This document shows positions 51,791 through 61,298 of a stretch of 64,000 nt of DNA, piece after piece. Below the pieces are notes generated by a model, which saw only the letters and a list, made by a program, of their open reading frames with translations, did no database searches and had not been told where the DNA came from. How positions within the stretch are numbered: the first letter of the stretch is position 1; every line of letters starts with the position of its first letter. This DNA comes from Histomonas meleagridis (Eukaryota > Parabasalia > Tritrichomonadida > Dientamoebidae), in NCBI GenBank assembly GCA_020186115.1, contig WSYJ01000052.1, positions 496,001 to 560,000 on the forward strand. The letters run 5' to 3'. The position numbers and the translations under genes were made by a program.

Positions 51791-52378
51791 ATTAATATCG
51801 ATATTAATTTCAATTTTAATAGTAATGATATTATAAAGAAATATCTATATGATATGAATAAATCAAATGTAATATCAGATTATAAAAAAGTATTTTCAGG
51901 AAGTGATTAAACACCAGAAGTATTCCTATTCAAAGATTATGATGCTATAAATCGTTGTGTAGAAGTTAGTTATACTAAAATGAAAGATATGCTAAAAAAA
52001 GTTAATAAAAATAATTGTTGGAGAAAGAATTATAAATGAAGGTAATAAAAAAAGAAGCGAAAGTGTTTTTTTATGGGATATATATTTATAGAATACATTA
52101 TTATTACCTGTTAAAGAATTAGCTTTTCATAGCGATGATTCAGAAATATTTTGTTATTATAGAGGTTATGATTATCGAATATTACCAAAAGTTGAATATG
52201 ATATAATAAGACCTTTCTTAAAACATTTAGTAGAAGTCATTTGTGAAAACAATAAAGTGAATTATATATATATATATTAGTTTGGATAGCATCAATTCTT
52301 CAACAACCTAATTTGAAAACTGGTGTAGCAATAGTAATATTAGGAAATCAAAGTGTTGGTAAAAACACTGGTATTGTC
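51786..52378 (+). pseudogene. relic of a virus-like primase-helicase (D5/SF3-type)
   Basis: Broken by several stops and frameshifts, but the last part is telling: FCYYRGYDYRILPKVEYD, FLKHLVEVICENN, then WIASILQQPNLKTGVAIVIL followed by GNQSVGKNTG. The run of Hx-W-IAxxxQxPxxKTGxAxxxxGxQxxGKN is the classic approach to, and Walker A of, D5-like primase-helicases of NCLDVs, virophages, some Polinton-like viruses and phages. The upstream half (51786-52020) is on the same strand and more eroded. It ends abruptly at a dispersed repeat (52380). Confidence 0.6.
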
Positions 52379-52379
52379 C

Positions 52380-52585
52380 TACAACCGTGGGAAATTTGAA
52401 TGGGCAGTATTCAAAAAGTGGCAACATTATTCAATCATAATGGAGAATTTGAATAAAGTGTAACTTGCATTCAAAAATTGGTTATCAATTTGTATTTTGA
52501 AGAAATATATTAATTCAATGTCATCACGAATTATGTACAATTTTCGACATGTTTTTAGAACAAAAATATAATTTGGCAATAATGT
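52380..52585 (+). repeat. dispersed direct repeat, copy 1
   Basis: Similar over about 200 bp to 56765-56970. Shared words include ACAACCGTGG, ATGGAGAATTTGAAT, TTGCATTCAAAAATTGG and GAAGAAATAT. The copies are clearly diverged. They flank about 4.2 kb that contains the integrase and zinc-finger relics and the satellite. Function unknown. Confidence 0.6.
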
Positions 52586-53062
52586 TGAAACAAATATTAT
52601 TTAATAGCAAGTTATCGACATTATATACATTATACATTGCATTAATTATAATGAATCAAGAGAAAAAATTATTATATACAGATTTGCATATAAATGTACT
52701 GACCCCTGTTGCACTTTTTCAATTCACTATATTAAAAAAACTCAAATATCTATTTATCAATATATTCAATGAGTAAATAAAGAGGCGCACTTTTTGACAC
52801 TTCACTTTTCGATCGGTTAACATTAAAAGTGGATTACTAAAAAATGACCGTTAAAAGGTCTTAACGTTTTCTGTTCAGCACTTTTTGATATCCAGTTTCG
52901 AACCGTTTACGAAAAGTGCTAATACCATATTTTCAAAGCATCTTAAGATTTTTTATACATATACGTCCAAAAATTTCGATTAAAAATTGAATGAATTAAT
53001 AGAAATTGAAACAATCGAATATTTGATAAATTTAGAACCAATATTTGTCAGGTTTACTTTAA
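52586..53062. other. interval with short inverted repeats
   Basis: AGCACTTTT (52877-52885) and its complement AAAAGTGCT (52912-52920) can form a stem. A related GCACTTTTTGACACTTCACTTTT lies near 52788. No gene is supported; the short plus frame at 52549-52776 begins inside the dispersed repeat and has no family features. Confidence 0.4.
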
Positions 53063-53660
53063 ATGAGCTTCAGCATTGAAGAGTTCAAGTACGATATCTG
53101 TGCCAAAGGCGTAAAGGCAGTGATGAAGAAATACCACATCGGAAGAGATAGGGTACATGAGATTTGTAAAATGTTCGAAATCCAAATCCGAAATTGTGGT
53201 CGTTCATCTACTCCTGTAACTCAAGAAGAACTCGCCTATATAATGGCATATAAGCAGGAAGCTAATGTTGGTTACCAAGCAATGGCAAATGTAGCCAAGA
53301 GAGATCAATTTGCATCAAAGTCTCTCACAATATGGAAATGCAAATCAATATATGAACAATTTAGCTTGTTCCAATTTAATCGTCCAGAAAAAAAGAAAGA
53401 GCACCTCAATAGGTTTGTAGCAAAGTATGTCAATCAAGCTTGGTATACTGACCTACATATATGGAGCTTCTCCCAGAAGAAAACTATAAGCAATTATATT
53501 TAATTGCGTTTATTGATGACAGAAGCATACTGATTATTCATTATTAGATACTTGAGCAAAAGACAAGTATCTTGGCAATGAACGCCCTCTCTGCTGCTCT
53601 GCAAAAAGGAGGAGTTCCCAAAACCATTATAATAAATTATGGGACCGAATTTCGTGGACC
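53063..53660 (+). pseudogene. broken rve-type (retroviral-like) integrase/transposase
   Basis: The first frame from ATG 53063 encodes 146 residues: helix-turn-helix-like N-terminus (EEFKYDICAKGVKAVMKKYH), then KYVNQAWYTDLHI with the first catalytic Asp. A one-base loss near 53455 shifts the rest into another frame, which continues YMELLPEENYKQLYLIAFID, then DRS, a stop, then LEQKTSILAMNALSAALQKG and TIIINYGTEFRGPF. The last motif normally carries the second catalytic Asp (DNGTEF); here Asn-Tyr stands instead. The DDE Glu region is missing. The type fits integrases of Polinton/Maverick or related elements. Clearly dead. Confidence 0.7.
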
Positions 53661-53689
53661 TTTCGATCCTTTTGGTGTCGTTTGATTAA

Positions 53690-54063
53690 CCCAATTTAAA
53701 TAAATGATTGAATATTGATTCTGGAAAATGGTTATATTGTGGGTCATTGTAAAGTTCTGCTATTTTGGTTTGTATTTGTGTTTCGGAATAATATGGATTT
53801 TTTGTTAAATCATTGTTTAAACAATTATGTTCTGATATTAGCAAATATTTGAAATTCTCAGTATCTTGACTGAATTCTACTTATAGCTTTGCTGGACACT
53901 TGTGCAAAGAAAACCTACTTCCATGAATGCATCTGTAATATGCGCGTCTAAAGTTTTTCCTCCCATAGGTATCAAATGAATATGTAAAGTCATCTATGTC
54001 TATATGAGCAGGTGTCCAAGATTGTCGTTTCGTGTATCTATCAGGCCATTCGATTGTTTGCAT
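53690..54063 (-). pseudogene. FLYWCH-like zinc-finger fragment, copy 1
   Basis: From ATG 54061-54063 the minus strand encodes 60 residues with WPDRYTKRQSW, FTYSFDTYGRKNFRRAYYRC, then IHGSRFSLHKCPAKL, a stop at 53881-53883, and in the same frame VEFSQDTENFKYLLISEHNC and more up to about 53693. The pattern of aromatic residues, YxC...CPA and HxC resembles FLYWCH/WRKY-like fingers found in Mutator-type transposases. A second diverged copy is at 56430-56616. One stop separates it from being open over ~120 residues. Confidence 0.5.
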
Positions 54064-54189
54064 GTGAAAGATAAACTAAAGAAAGTTAGTTAAAAAAAAG
54101 TCAAATCGACAGGACCAATGGAATGACAAAAATAAGATTAAAAATGAAAATATTAAATATTAATCAAAATAATTTGTGTTTGCATTGTG

Positions 54190-55640
54190 CTGTATAACAA
54201 GAGAGAATCAAAAATGACTCAAGAGAAAAAACAAGAAAGTAAACAAGAATAAACGAGAACGAGTAAGAACAAGGAGAATTAAAAATAAAAAACAAAAATA
54301 AATAATGAAGAAGAATAAACAAAGACAATAAAAATAACAGACAAGAATAAACAATCGAAAATAATATATGAGAATAAGTGAGCAAAAAGAATAAATGAAA
54401 ATAAACAAGAACGAACAAGAACAAAAAAAGAAAATAAATGAAGAAAATGATAAGAATAAAAGATAAAAAACAGTGAATATAAAAAAAAGAAGAAATACGA
54501 AAAAGCAAAGACAAGCAAGAAAAAACAATGAATGAAATCGAAAAAAGAGAAAAAAAAGTTCAAACAAAAATAAACAGGAATAAATGAAAACAAACAACGA
54601 ATGATCAATAATCATCAGAATCGATTAAAATAAACATTCAAGAATGAATGACAACGAACAATACATATAAACAAATCATAAAAATAAACGTCAACAAACA
54701 ATGAATGAGAATGAATAAACAAGAATAATTGAGAATAAACAATAATAATCATAGAATAAACAAGAATAATCGAGAATATATATTAAATTCATGAGTATAA
54801 ACAAAAAATACACAATAAATATATGATAGCAAACAAAAATAAATGAGAATTAATGAGAACAAAGAATAATAATCAATGAATAAACAAGTTAAAACATGGA
54901 TAATTACATACGAATAAAATTCATCAAGAATTATCAAGTACTATCAAGTACAAATATTGAATAAATGATAAAATTTAATGAACAAATGAGAATAAATATA
55001 AATAATGAAGAATAATCAATAAATGAACAAGAATAATTGAGAATAAACAAGAATAATCAATGAATAAAGAATAATATCAAATGCATGAATAGAAGTAAAC
55101 AAGAATAAATGAGAATAAACGATAATAATCAAGATTAATTAGAAATAAACAATTGTTTATAATCATTAATGAGGACGAATGATGAATAATCAAGAACAAA
55201 AAATCAATAAACATTAATAAACAATGAACAAATGAGAATAAAAAATAAATAAGTTTGAATAAATAAGATCAAACAAAAACATATGAGAATAAATTAGAAT
55301 AAGCAGAAATATACAAGAATAATCTAGAGCAAACAATGAATGTAAAAAAATAAACTTTAACAAACAATGAACAAAGAAGAATAAACAATAATGAGTGATA
55401 ATGAATATAAGCAAACAAATGAATAACTGAATGAGAATAATCAATGAAAAATCAAGAACAAACAATGAATAAACAAGAACAAACAATTAATAAACAAGAA
55501 CAAACAAGAATTATTCAAGAAAATAAACAAGAATAAGCAAGAATAAATATAAATGAATCAAAAAAACAAACAAGAATAAATGAGAACAAACAATGAGCAA
55601 ACAAAGATTGAACAATGAATGAACAAGAATTCTATTAATT
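54190..55640 (+). repeat. 1.4-kb degenerate A-rich satellite (AATAAACAAGAA-type)
   Basis: The plus strand is built from loose repeats of words such as AATAAACAAGAA, GAATAATCAAGAAT, AACAAACAATGAATAA. It is strongly asymmetric: A dominates, G comes next, C and T are limited. There is no fixed period by eye; units are about 10-14 bp. The long minus-strand frames here (for example 54164-54615) encode only Phe/Leu/Ile/Ser runs and reflect composition, not genes. Confidence 0.8.
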
Positions 55641-56429
55641 GCGATATTATATTATATTAAATTTATTAATTTCTTATATTACAACATAATATTCATTTTT
55701 TGTTAATTAAAGTAAATTGTATATCAAGATGCCCTTGTCTCGTCCAAATTCGTAATTTTTTTTATCAGAAAAATTGATAGCATTGAGATATTATAGAAAA
55801 TTGAATTGTGTCATAATTTTTGGCGCCAATATTGGCGGGTCCGATGGTAGCGAAAAATTTACTGAAACTGCTCATGATTATATCAAATTCATGTGATAAC
55901 CGTCGTTGATGCGAAATCATATCATTATCTTCATGTTTATTTATCTTTACGCAACTCCTGGACCACCGGGGGATCAGTATGGCAGGGCTGAGAATGGATC
56001 GCCGGCACATTCACGCTACAGCTGTACTACTACGTCAGGTAGGTCAACAATAACAAATTAATACAGTAATACATCAGTGAACATCTCAGAAGAATCGGAA
56101 AATTGAGACGATAACCGCAAAAAGTGCGTACAGGTTACGCATTTCCGATATTGACGATTAAGTTCATATACAAAATTTTGAACTTTTCTGTGATATATTA
56201 TATATATAATATATTTTCATTTCGTTTGGAGGGGTTTTGGTTTCGACCCATCTGAAAATCTATTCAAAAATAAATGTTGGTGCTATTTGATATTTGTTTT
56301 TGTTGAAGCATCTAATAATCTTCGCTTGAACTTGTTTTTCAATGAGAAATTGAATCTTAATTGTGTTATTTTGAGCAAATGAATGTGCATTATTGATTTG
56401 ATAATGAAATTTTTTTAAAACAGGAGCAA
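55641..56429. other. non-coding interval with a GC-richer island
   Basis: Between about 55815 and 56045 the base composition rises sharply (GGCGCCAATATTGGCG, CCTGGACCACCGGGGGATC, GATCGCCGGCACATTCACGC) against its AT-rich setting. No open frame of quality, tRNA or rRNA was recognised. It may be the remnant of a transferred or transposon sequence. Confidence 0.4.
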
Positions 56430-56616
56430 AATTGATTACTGCATAGCAAGGACAATGATTCTATACACTTCTATTCCCATAAATACATCTGTAAAATGTT
56501 CTTCTATATTTTTTCGGACCATAACGTTCGAATTGGTATTTGTAATTGTTAATTTGAATAAAATAACGAATTCCTGGTAAAATTGGGTCGTAACGAGATG
56601 GCCATTGGGGCAACAT
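56430..56616 (-). pseudogene. FLYWCH-like zinc-finger fragment, copy 2
   Basis: From ATG 56614-56616 the minus strand reads MLPQWPSRYDPILPGIRYFI, YKYQFERYGPKKYRRTFYRC, IYGNRSV, stop, NHCPCYAV. It lines up with the fragment at 53881-54063 (WPxRY, YGxKxxRRxxYRCIxGxR, CP). Same orientation, 2.5 kb away; both are broken after the GxR motif. Confidence 0.5.
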
Positions 56617-56764
56617 TTGAGTCAAAATAGTTCAAAAGGTTTATGTAAAGGGGTGCACCCAATCAAATTTTCCTATGAATGAAAAAAATATTATTTATAT
56701 TCCTGAGATTATTACATTTTATTCATGGCTACCTTTTATTTAGGGGTGATAGTAAGTTAAAATA

Positions 56765-56970
56765 CTATCCGACAACCGTGGTAAATTTGGGTACTACCTC
56801 TGCAAAAAATGGAGGCCCTATTCAATCAAAATGGAGAATTTGAATTAGGTGTAATTTGCATTCAAAAATTGGCCCTCAATTCGTTTTATGAAGAAATATT
56901 CAAATTCAATTTAATTTTGAATAATTTAGAATTATCGCCATGTTTTTTCTGAATATAAATAAAATTCGGC
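56765..56970 (+). repeat. dispersed direct repeat, copy 2
   Basis: Counterpart of 52380-52585, same orientation. Shares ACAACCGTGG, ATGGAGAATTTGAAT, TTGCATTCAAAAATTGG and a following GAAGAAATAT. Confidence 0.6.
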
Positions 56971-57035
56971 AAAGATGGCGTGGAAGGAATGTTGTAATAT
57001 TTCATTTTCTGCTATTGATTTTTTTTTTGCTATAT

Positions 57036-57190
57036 GTTAATTCTCATATATATGTGTTCATTTCATTGTCTTATGTTCATTCTCACACATATGTGCTGAT
57101 TCTCATTTATTCTTATTAATTTTTTATTATATATGTTTATTCTCACTTATATGTGCTTATTCTCATCTATATGTATTTCTTTTCATTATT
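57036..57190. repeat. degenerate TTCTCA-TATATGTG tandem repeat
   Basis: A short run of imperfect units such as ATTCTCATATATATGTG, ATTCTCACACATATGTGCT and TATTCTCACTTATATGTGCT, about 20-27 bp apart. No coding. Confidence 0.6.
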
Positions 57191-57568
57191 TTATGTACCA
57201 ACATTCGCTCAAATCATTCAAATATAATTTGGCAAATATATAATTTGAACGACTTTCATTTGATATAGATAATACATAGTTAACATGGGGTTTAGTTAAA
57301 GATGAATTCAAACTTATTCTAATTTCAGAAATGGAGCTCATATGATTAATTATATTCAAAAAGAATACGAATCAATGTTTACATTATTATTTCAATGAGC
57401 AATTGATTTGATTATTTCCATCCAACCTCCACATAGCATCGTATATTTTTTTCTATTAATTTTAATTGCTTTGAACGTCGTAAATATTAAATTTCATAAA
57501 ATTTTAAACTAATAAAACATAATTAATATGTAGAACATGACAATTCATAAAAATACACACACACACAC

Positions 57569-57613
57569 AGCGCTATTGAAGCTTCGCGTGATACGCTCGC
57601 TTCAAGCCGCGCT
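57569..57613. other. GC-rich imperfect hairpin at the apparent end of the virus-like element
   Basis: AGCGCTATTGAAGC at 57569-57582 pairs imperfectly with GCTTCAAGCCGCGCT at 57599-57613. The centre contains GCGTGATACGC, which is itself palindromic. It starts with AG right after the (CA)n run. Polinton termini often begin 5'-AG, but the partner terminus lies outside the window. Confidence 0.5.
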
Positions 57614-57708
57614 ACATAAAAGAAAGCATTAACGACGAGAGGATGATTGAAAATTAGGATTAACGGTAGGTTTTAAGGAAACATGTGCGAAAAATAAAAA
57701 TATTAAAA

Positions 57709-57814
57709 CCTTACTTACTCTTACCTAACTTACCTATAAAAACTAGAAATTTTAAGAAAGAGGATAAATACATGCGGACAAAAACCAAGGTAAGTAAGAG
57801 TAAGGTAAGTAAGG
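57709..57814. repeat. TTACTTACC / GGTAAGTAAG inverted repeat
   Basis: 57709-57734 begins CCTTACTTACTCTTACC; 57789-57814 is built from the complementary words GGTAAGTAAGAGTAAGG. They can fold into an imperfect ~26-bp stem with a ~54-nt loop. Located near the left end of the virus-like element, before its first gene. Confidence 0.65.
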
Positions 57815-58077
57815 AAATTAAGCTTAGTTTTGAAGTAGTTTTTTGATTTTTTATTCTCATAAATCGGTTGGTTTTGATTGAAAGTAATAAAATATATTTA
57901 AATTCATGATGACATTTATATTTAAAATGTGTGAGGCATAAAAATACTACTACTACTAATACTACTACTAAAAAAGTTATTAGCTAAAGGAAATTCGGAA
58001 GAGCTGAGTGAGTTTCTCAAATCTTGTGAAATCACTTGAAAATCGTGAGTTTGCAGCCGTAAATGCCAAAATGAAAT

Positions 58078-58132
58078 TAAGCTTAATTTTGAAGTAGTTT
58101 TATGATTTTTTAATTTGTATATAAAGAGCTAA
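58078..58132 (+). promoter_or_regulatory. element gene leader with TGATTTTTT motif (duplicated at 57818-57866)
   Basis: AATTAAGCTTAATTTTGAAG, then TAGTTTTATGATTTTTTAA and TATATAAAG, precede the first element gene. A near copy with AATTAAGCTTAGTTTTGAAG and GTTTTTTGATTTTTTATT is at 57818-57866 without a gene behind it. TGATTTTTT recurs before 58898 and 61299. Confidence 0.5.
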
Positions 58133-58859
58133 ATGGCGATTGTTAATTTTACGTGTGTAAAAGATGGAAAAACGAGCATTGTTACTTATAAAACCGAAGA
58201 ACAAATTCAAAAATACATCGAAAATAAAATTAATAAATATGTTGCTGAGCATAAAGAAGAAGTAAAAAGAACTTATTTTCTTAAGAAAGAACATACAAAA
58301 GAAGATTATGAAAAGATTCTTGATGAAATAGAGTACAACATGCATCACATTCCCGAAAAGTATTTAAAACCTGAAAATGAATTTATAACGGTCGATATGA
58401 TTAAAGAACAATATAAAAAACAAGCTCAAGAAGAATATCAACTTGTTTTAAATGACATGAAGAAAGCAGAAAATTTTCAGAAATTTTTAATTCAAGAAAG
58501 AAAGAAATTAGAAAAATATCCTCGGTGTAATCAAAATGTTATTGATAATTTGACAGAATACAGTAAGAAAGCGTAAAGGAGATATAACAGATAAAATAGA
58601 TAAAATAGTTGATGCAGTTCCTGACGGTAAGATTAAAGACAAAATTAAACGAGCCGTAGATAAAGGCAAAGAAGTAGCCGAACGTGTTTTAGACACAGGT
58701 CAAAAGATTTCGGATAAAACTCAACCGTGGATTCAAGCAGGCGATAAATTTAAACAATGGATCGAACACGAACAAAATTTAGGTAAGCAACAAAGATATC
58801 AAATGAAACCTGCGGTAATGAAACCTCAACCAAGAGTAATGATTCCTGGATTAATGTGA
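58133..58859 (+). pseudogene. virus-like element protein 1, one frameshift
   Basis: The ATG at 58133 opens 147 residues of a Lys/Glu-rich helical protein (MAIVNFTCVKDGKTSIVTYK, then charged helices). The frame ends at 58576 inside AAGAAAGCGTAAAGG. In the next frame, starting at that very point, the sequence continues without a gap as KGDITDKIDKIVDAVPDGKI and further basic helices to a C-terminus MKPQPRVMIPGLM and TGA at 58857-58859. The second part has no ATG of its own in a sensible place, so one extra base most likely splits a ~240-residue protein. A basic, amphipathic internal virion protein is one possibility; the family is not recognised. Confidence 0.6.
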
Positions 58860-58897
58860 TTCATTAAATGATTTTTTGATTTTTTTATATTTAATAA

Positions 58898-59525
58898 ATG
58901 GCAGAGAACGAGACTGAACGGCTCTACGAGCCTGAGCTCCTTCGGAGCGAAACAGAAATTGTATTAGGAGAAGAAAACGTTGATGAAGAAAAAACTTCGG
59001 ATGTTAAGATAACAAAGAAAGCAGTAAAAGATTTAACACAAGAAGAAAAAGAAATTATAATTGCTAATGCTAAAAAAGGAATTGAAAATGAATTTTTTGA
59101 CGTCAAATTTTTCAAGAACGGTAACGCTAGAGTTACAGCAAAGAAATCAAAAACTCCAACGGTTAGTCAAAAAGTAATTAAAAAACAACAACGACGGTAA
59201 AGTTTATTTATCAAACGATCAATTATTAATGGAGCATATAATTGAATTAAATTCACGATTAGATAAATTAACAGGTAAGCATAAAAAGCTTAAGAAGAAG
59301 TATCATCGTTTGAGGGATGATATTTATATTGATGCTGAGGAAATTCCTTCGGTCGAACAAACAAGAAATGACGAGCAAGTCTCGCTAGATGCTCGAAACT
59401 CACAAGGTTCGGAGCAAAAGGAAGATATAGTTTCGTCAGAAGCTCAAGTTTCGTCAGAACGTCAAGAACAAGTTTATAATGTGCCGGTACAACGCGGATG
59501 GAGAGCAAGAGTTCAATACTTATAA
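58898..59525 (+). pseudogene. virus-like element protein 2 (acidic, coiled coil), one frameshift
   Basis: The first frame, 58898-59200, encodes 100 residues (MAENETERLYEPELLRSETE, an acidic start, then DLTQEEKEIIIANAKKGIEN). It ends within AAACAACAACGACGG. In the next frame the protein continues NDGKVYLSNDQLLMEHIIEL, then KLTGKHKKLKKKYHRLRDDI and a Gln/Glu/Ser-rich tail ending WRARVQYL at 59525. The junction makes one protein of about 208 residues if one base is removed. The leader is TGATTTTTTTATATTTAATAA directly before the ATG. No family recognised. Confidence 0.6.
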
Positions 59526-59550
59526 ATTAATATTTTTATTTTTTAATTAA

Positions 59551-61271
59551 ATGGCAAAGAAAGCAGTCAAACGAAGAATTAGAAAAACAAAGAAAAATGT
59601 CAAACGCGGATTAAGGCATCGATTAATTACTCAAGCTCCAATATCTAACCCTAACGCATCGGTCAGAGCAAATATTCTTCCCTTACCGAATAATCAAAAT
59701 TCCAATTCTGCTAGGTCACAGATGATGGCAAATTTACAAAATCCATTTCTTCCTGTTGCTTTATCACAAACTCCACAAAATATTAATCTTGACGCAATAC
59801 ATAATATGAGAAATCAAAACGATGTTCGTCAACAACAAATTAATGATACGCGAAGAGAGAAACAAGATGAATTAGCAAGAAAAAAGAATTTGGATGAACA
59901 AGAAAGAAATATGAAAAAAGCAACAAAAGCTGCTGAGGCAAAGTATAACGAAGAAAAGCAAAAACGTGAAATGGCAGAAAGAGAGATTGAACGTCAGCAT
60001 GAATTAGCAAACAAAGCTCAACAAGAAACTGAACGTTACGCAAAAGCTTTGGCAGAACTTAAAAAACTCAGTATAAAGGCGACATTGATTTATTAAAAGA
60101 TCAAAACGCAACAATTCAAGCTCAATTAGCTGAAGCAAAAATGCTTACTATTGAACGCCAACATGAAATAGAAGCTAATGAACAAATGCGAATTAAAAGT
60201 AGCTTGCAACGTGAGTTAGAAAAAGTAAAGAATGAAAATGAAACTTTACAGAAAGTTTTAAAATCAGAAGATTATAAGAATGCAAATGAAATGCGAGCAC
60301 AGACACAATATGAATTAGAAAGAGCACGTTATGAAAATGAACTATTAAAAGCTCAAAATGAAGCTAAAATAAAATTTGAACAAGAAAGAATTAAAAGAAT
60401 AACAGCATTAACTCCGGAGCAATATCAGGCGTTAGATAATCAATACATGGAAAGCATTAATGGTTTATATCAACAACAACTTGCTGAAGAAGAAAAACAA
60501 CGACCTGGATTAAGAGCAAGAGCAAGATTTGAAAGATTGAAAGAAGCGGAAATTGAGCAACAACGAAAAACAGTTGATGAAGAAATTAAAGCACAAGAAT
60601 TAGGAGCATATCAAACAGCCGTAGGACCAAAACCAGAAATAAGCAAGACGCACAAAGAATCGATTGTTAAGAACGCTAAGAAAAAAGTTCAAACGAAGGA
60701 ACGTGAAAAAGAAATTAAAAGAAGAGAGGAATTACAAGCAACCGAAGAAAATAAAATAGCTCTTGATGCTGAATTAGAATATTTAAATTCTGCCGAACAT
60801 AAAGCACAAATACAGAAAAATACAAATTTGAAAAATAGCAACGTTAAAAAATCAAAGAAGAGCTCAAGATGTTGAGTTAGCGAATGAGTATACAAAAAAA
60901 GCAATGGAAAGTCAAGCACAAATTGAAATACAACAACAAATGTTTAGCGGTAATCTATCACCGACAAGAAAAATTAGCAATAACAAATCAATTACAATCA
61001 GATATTGCACAACAAGTTGTAAATCAAAAATAATCAAAGAATACAACTTGAATATAATATTGATGCTTTGATTAATTCAATTGGAGATGATAGATTTAAT
61101 CAATTTTTAGCAGAAAATCAACATAAATATGCTGGATTTACTAGAACAAATAAGAGTCAATTAGCACCTGATTTACTACTTCAATTTTATAATGATTTAA
61201 GAACTTTTTCTAATAGAAGATTGTTACCGTTAACAAATACAGTAACGATTGAAGACTTAGATTCTAATTGA
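59551..61271 (+). pseudogene. virus-like element protein 3, long coiled-coil protein with four frameshifts
   Basis: Starts MAKKAVKRRIRKTKKNVKRG, an arginine/lysine-rich N-terminus, then a Pro/Asn region and a long alpha-helical coiled coil. Open frames follow each other in register as one protein: 59551 to about 60075, about 60080-60850, about 60853-60950, about 60965-61025, and 61032-61271 (NTVTIEDLDSN end). Changes occur near 60075, 60850, 60955 and 61028, in or next to A-rich runs. Total about 570 residues. Long coiled-coil proteins of unknown role are also found near capsid genes in Polintons. No enzymatic motif seen. Confidence 0.6.
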
Positions 61272-61298
61272 TGTTTTGATTTTTTTTATCACTATAAA
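61272..61298 (+). promoter_or_regulatory. promoter of the capsid-like gene: TGATTTTTTTT plus host-type initiator
   Basis: TTTTGATTTTTTTTATCACTATAAA precedes the ATG by zero bases (pattern: TGAT at 61277-61280, then TCACTATAA with A at 61291, 8 nt before the ATG). TCACTAT matches the trichomonad initiator consensus, so the element seems to use the host's start-site machinery. Confidence 0.5.

Larger units (their letters stand above)
56617..57568. other. interval with repeats only
   Basis: Holds the second copy of the dispersed repeat, the degenerate tandem at 57036-57190, and a (CA)n run at 57555-57569. No gene is supported. Confidence 0.4.

Noticed and set aside
54164-54615. Overlapping minus-strand frames of 109-135 residues rich in Phe, Ile, Leu and Ser
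   Set aside because: They are the complement of A-rich satellite; all frames are open because of composition, and no protein features are present.
55972-56045. Possible tRNA or structural RNA in the GC-richer island
   Set aside because: No T-loop GTTCRA motif, no cloverleaf by eye, no conserved small-RNA signature.
57555-57569. (CA)n run as evidence of an element boundary
   Set aside because: A simple microsatellite on its own says nothing; only the hairpin next to it is noted as a possible terminus.
58560-58590. Programmed ribosomal frameshift in element protein 1
   Set aside because: No slippery heptamer with downstream structure is evident and similar breaks occur at unrelated sites in neighbouring genes, so random indels are the simpler reading.
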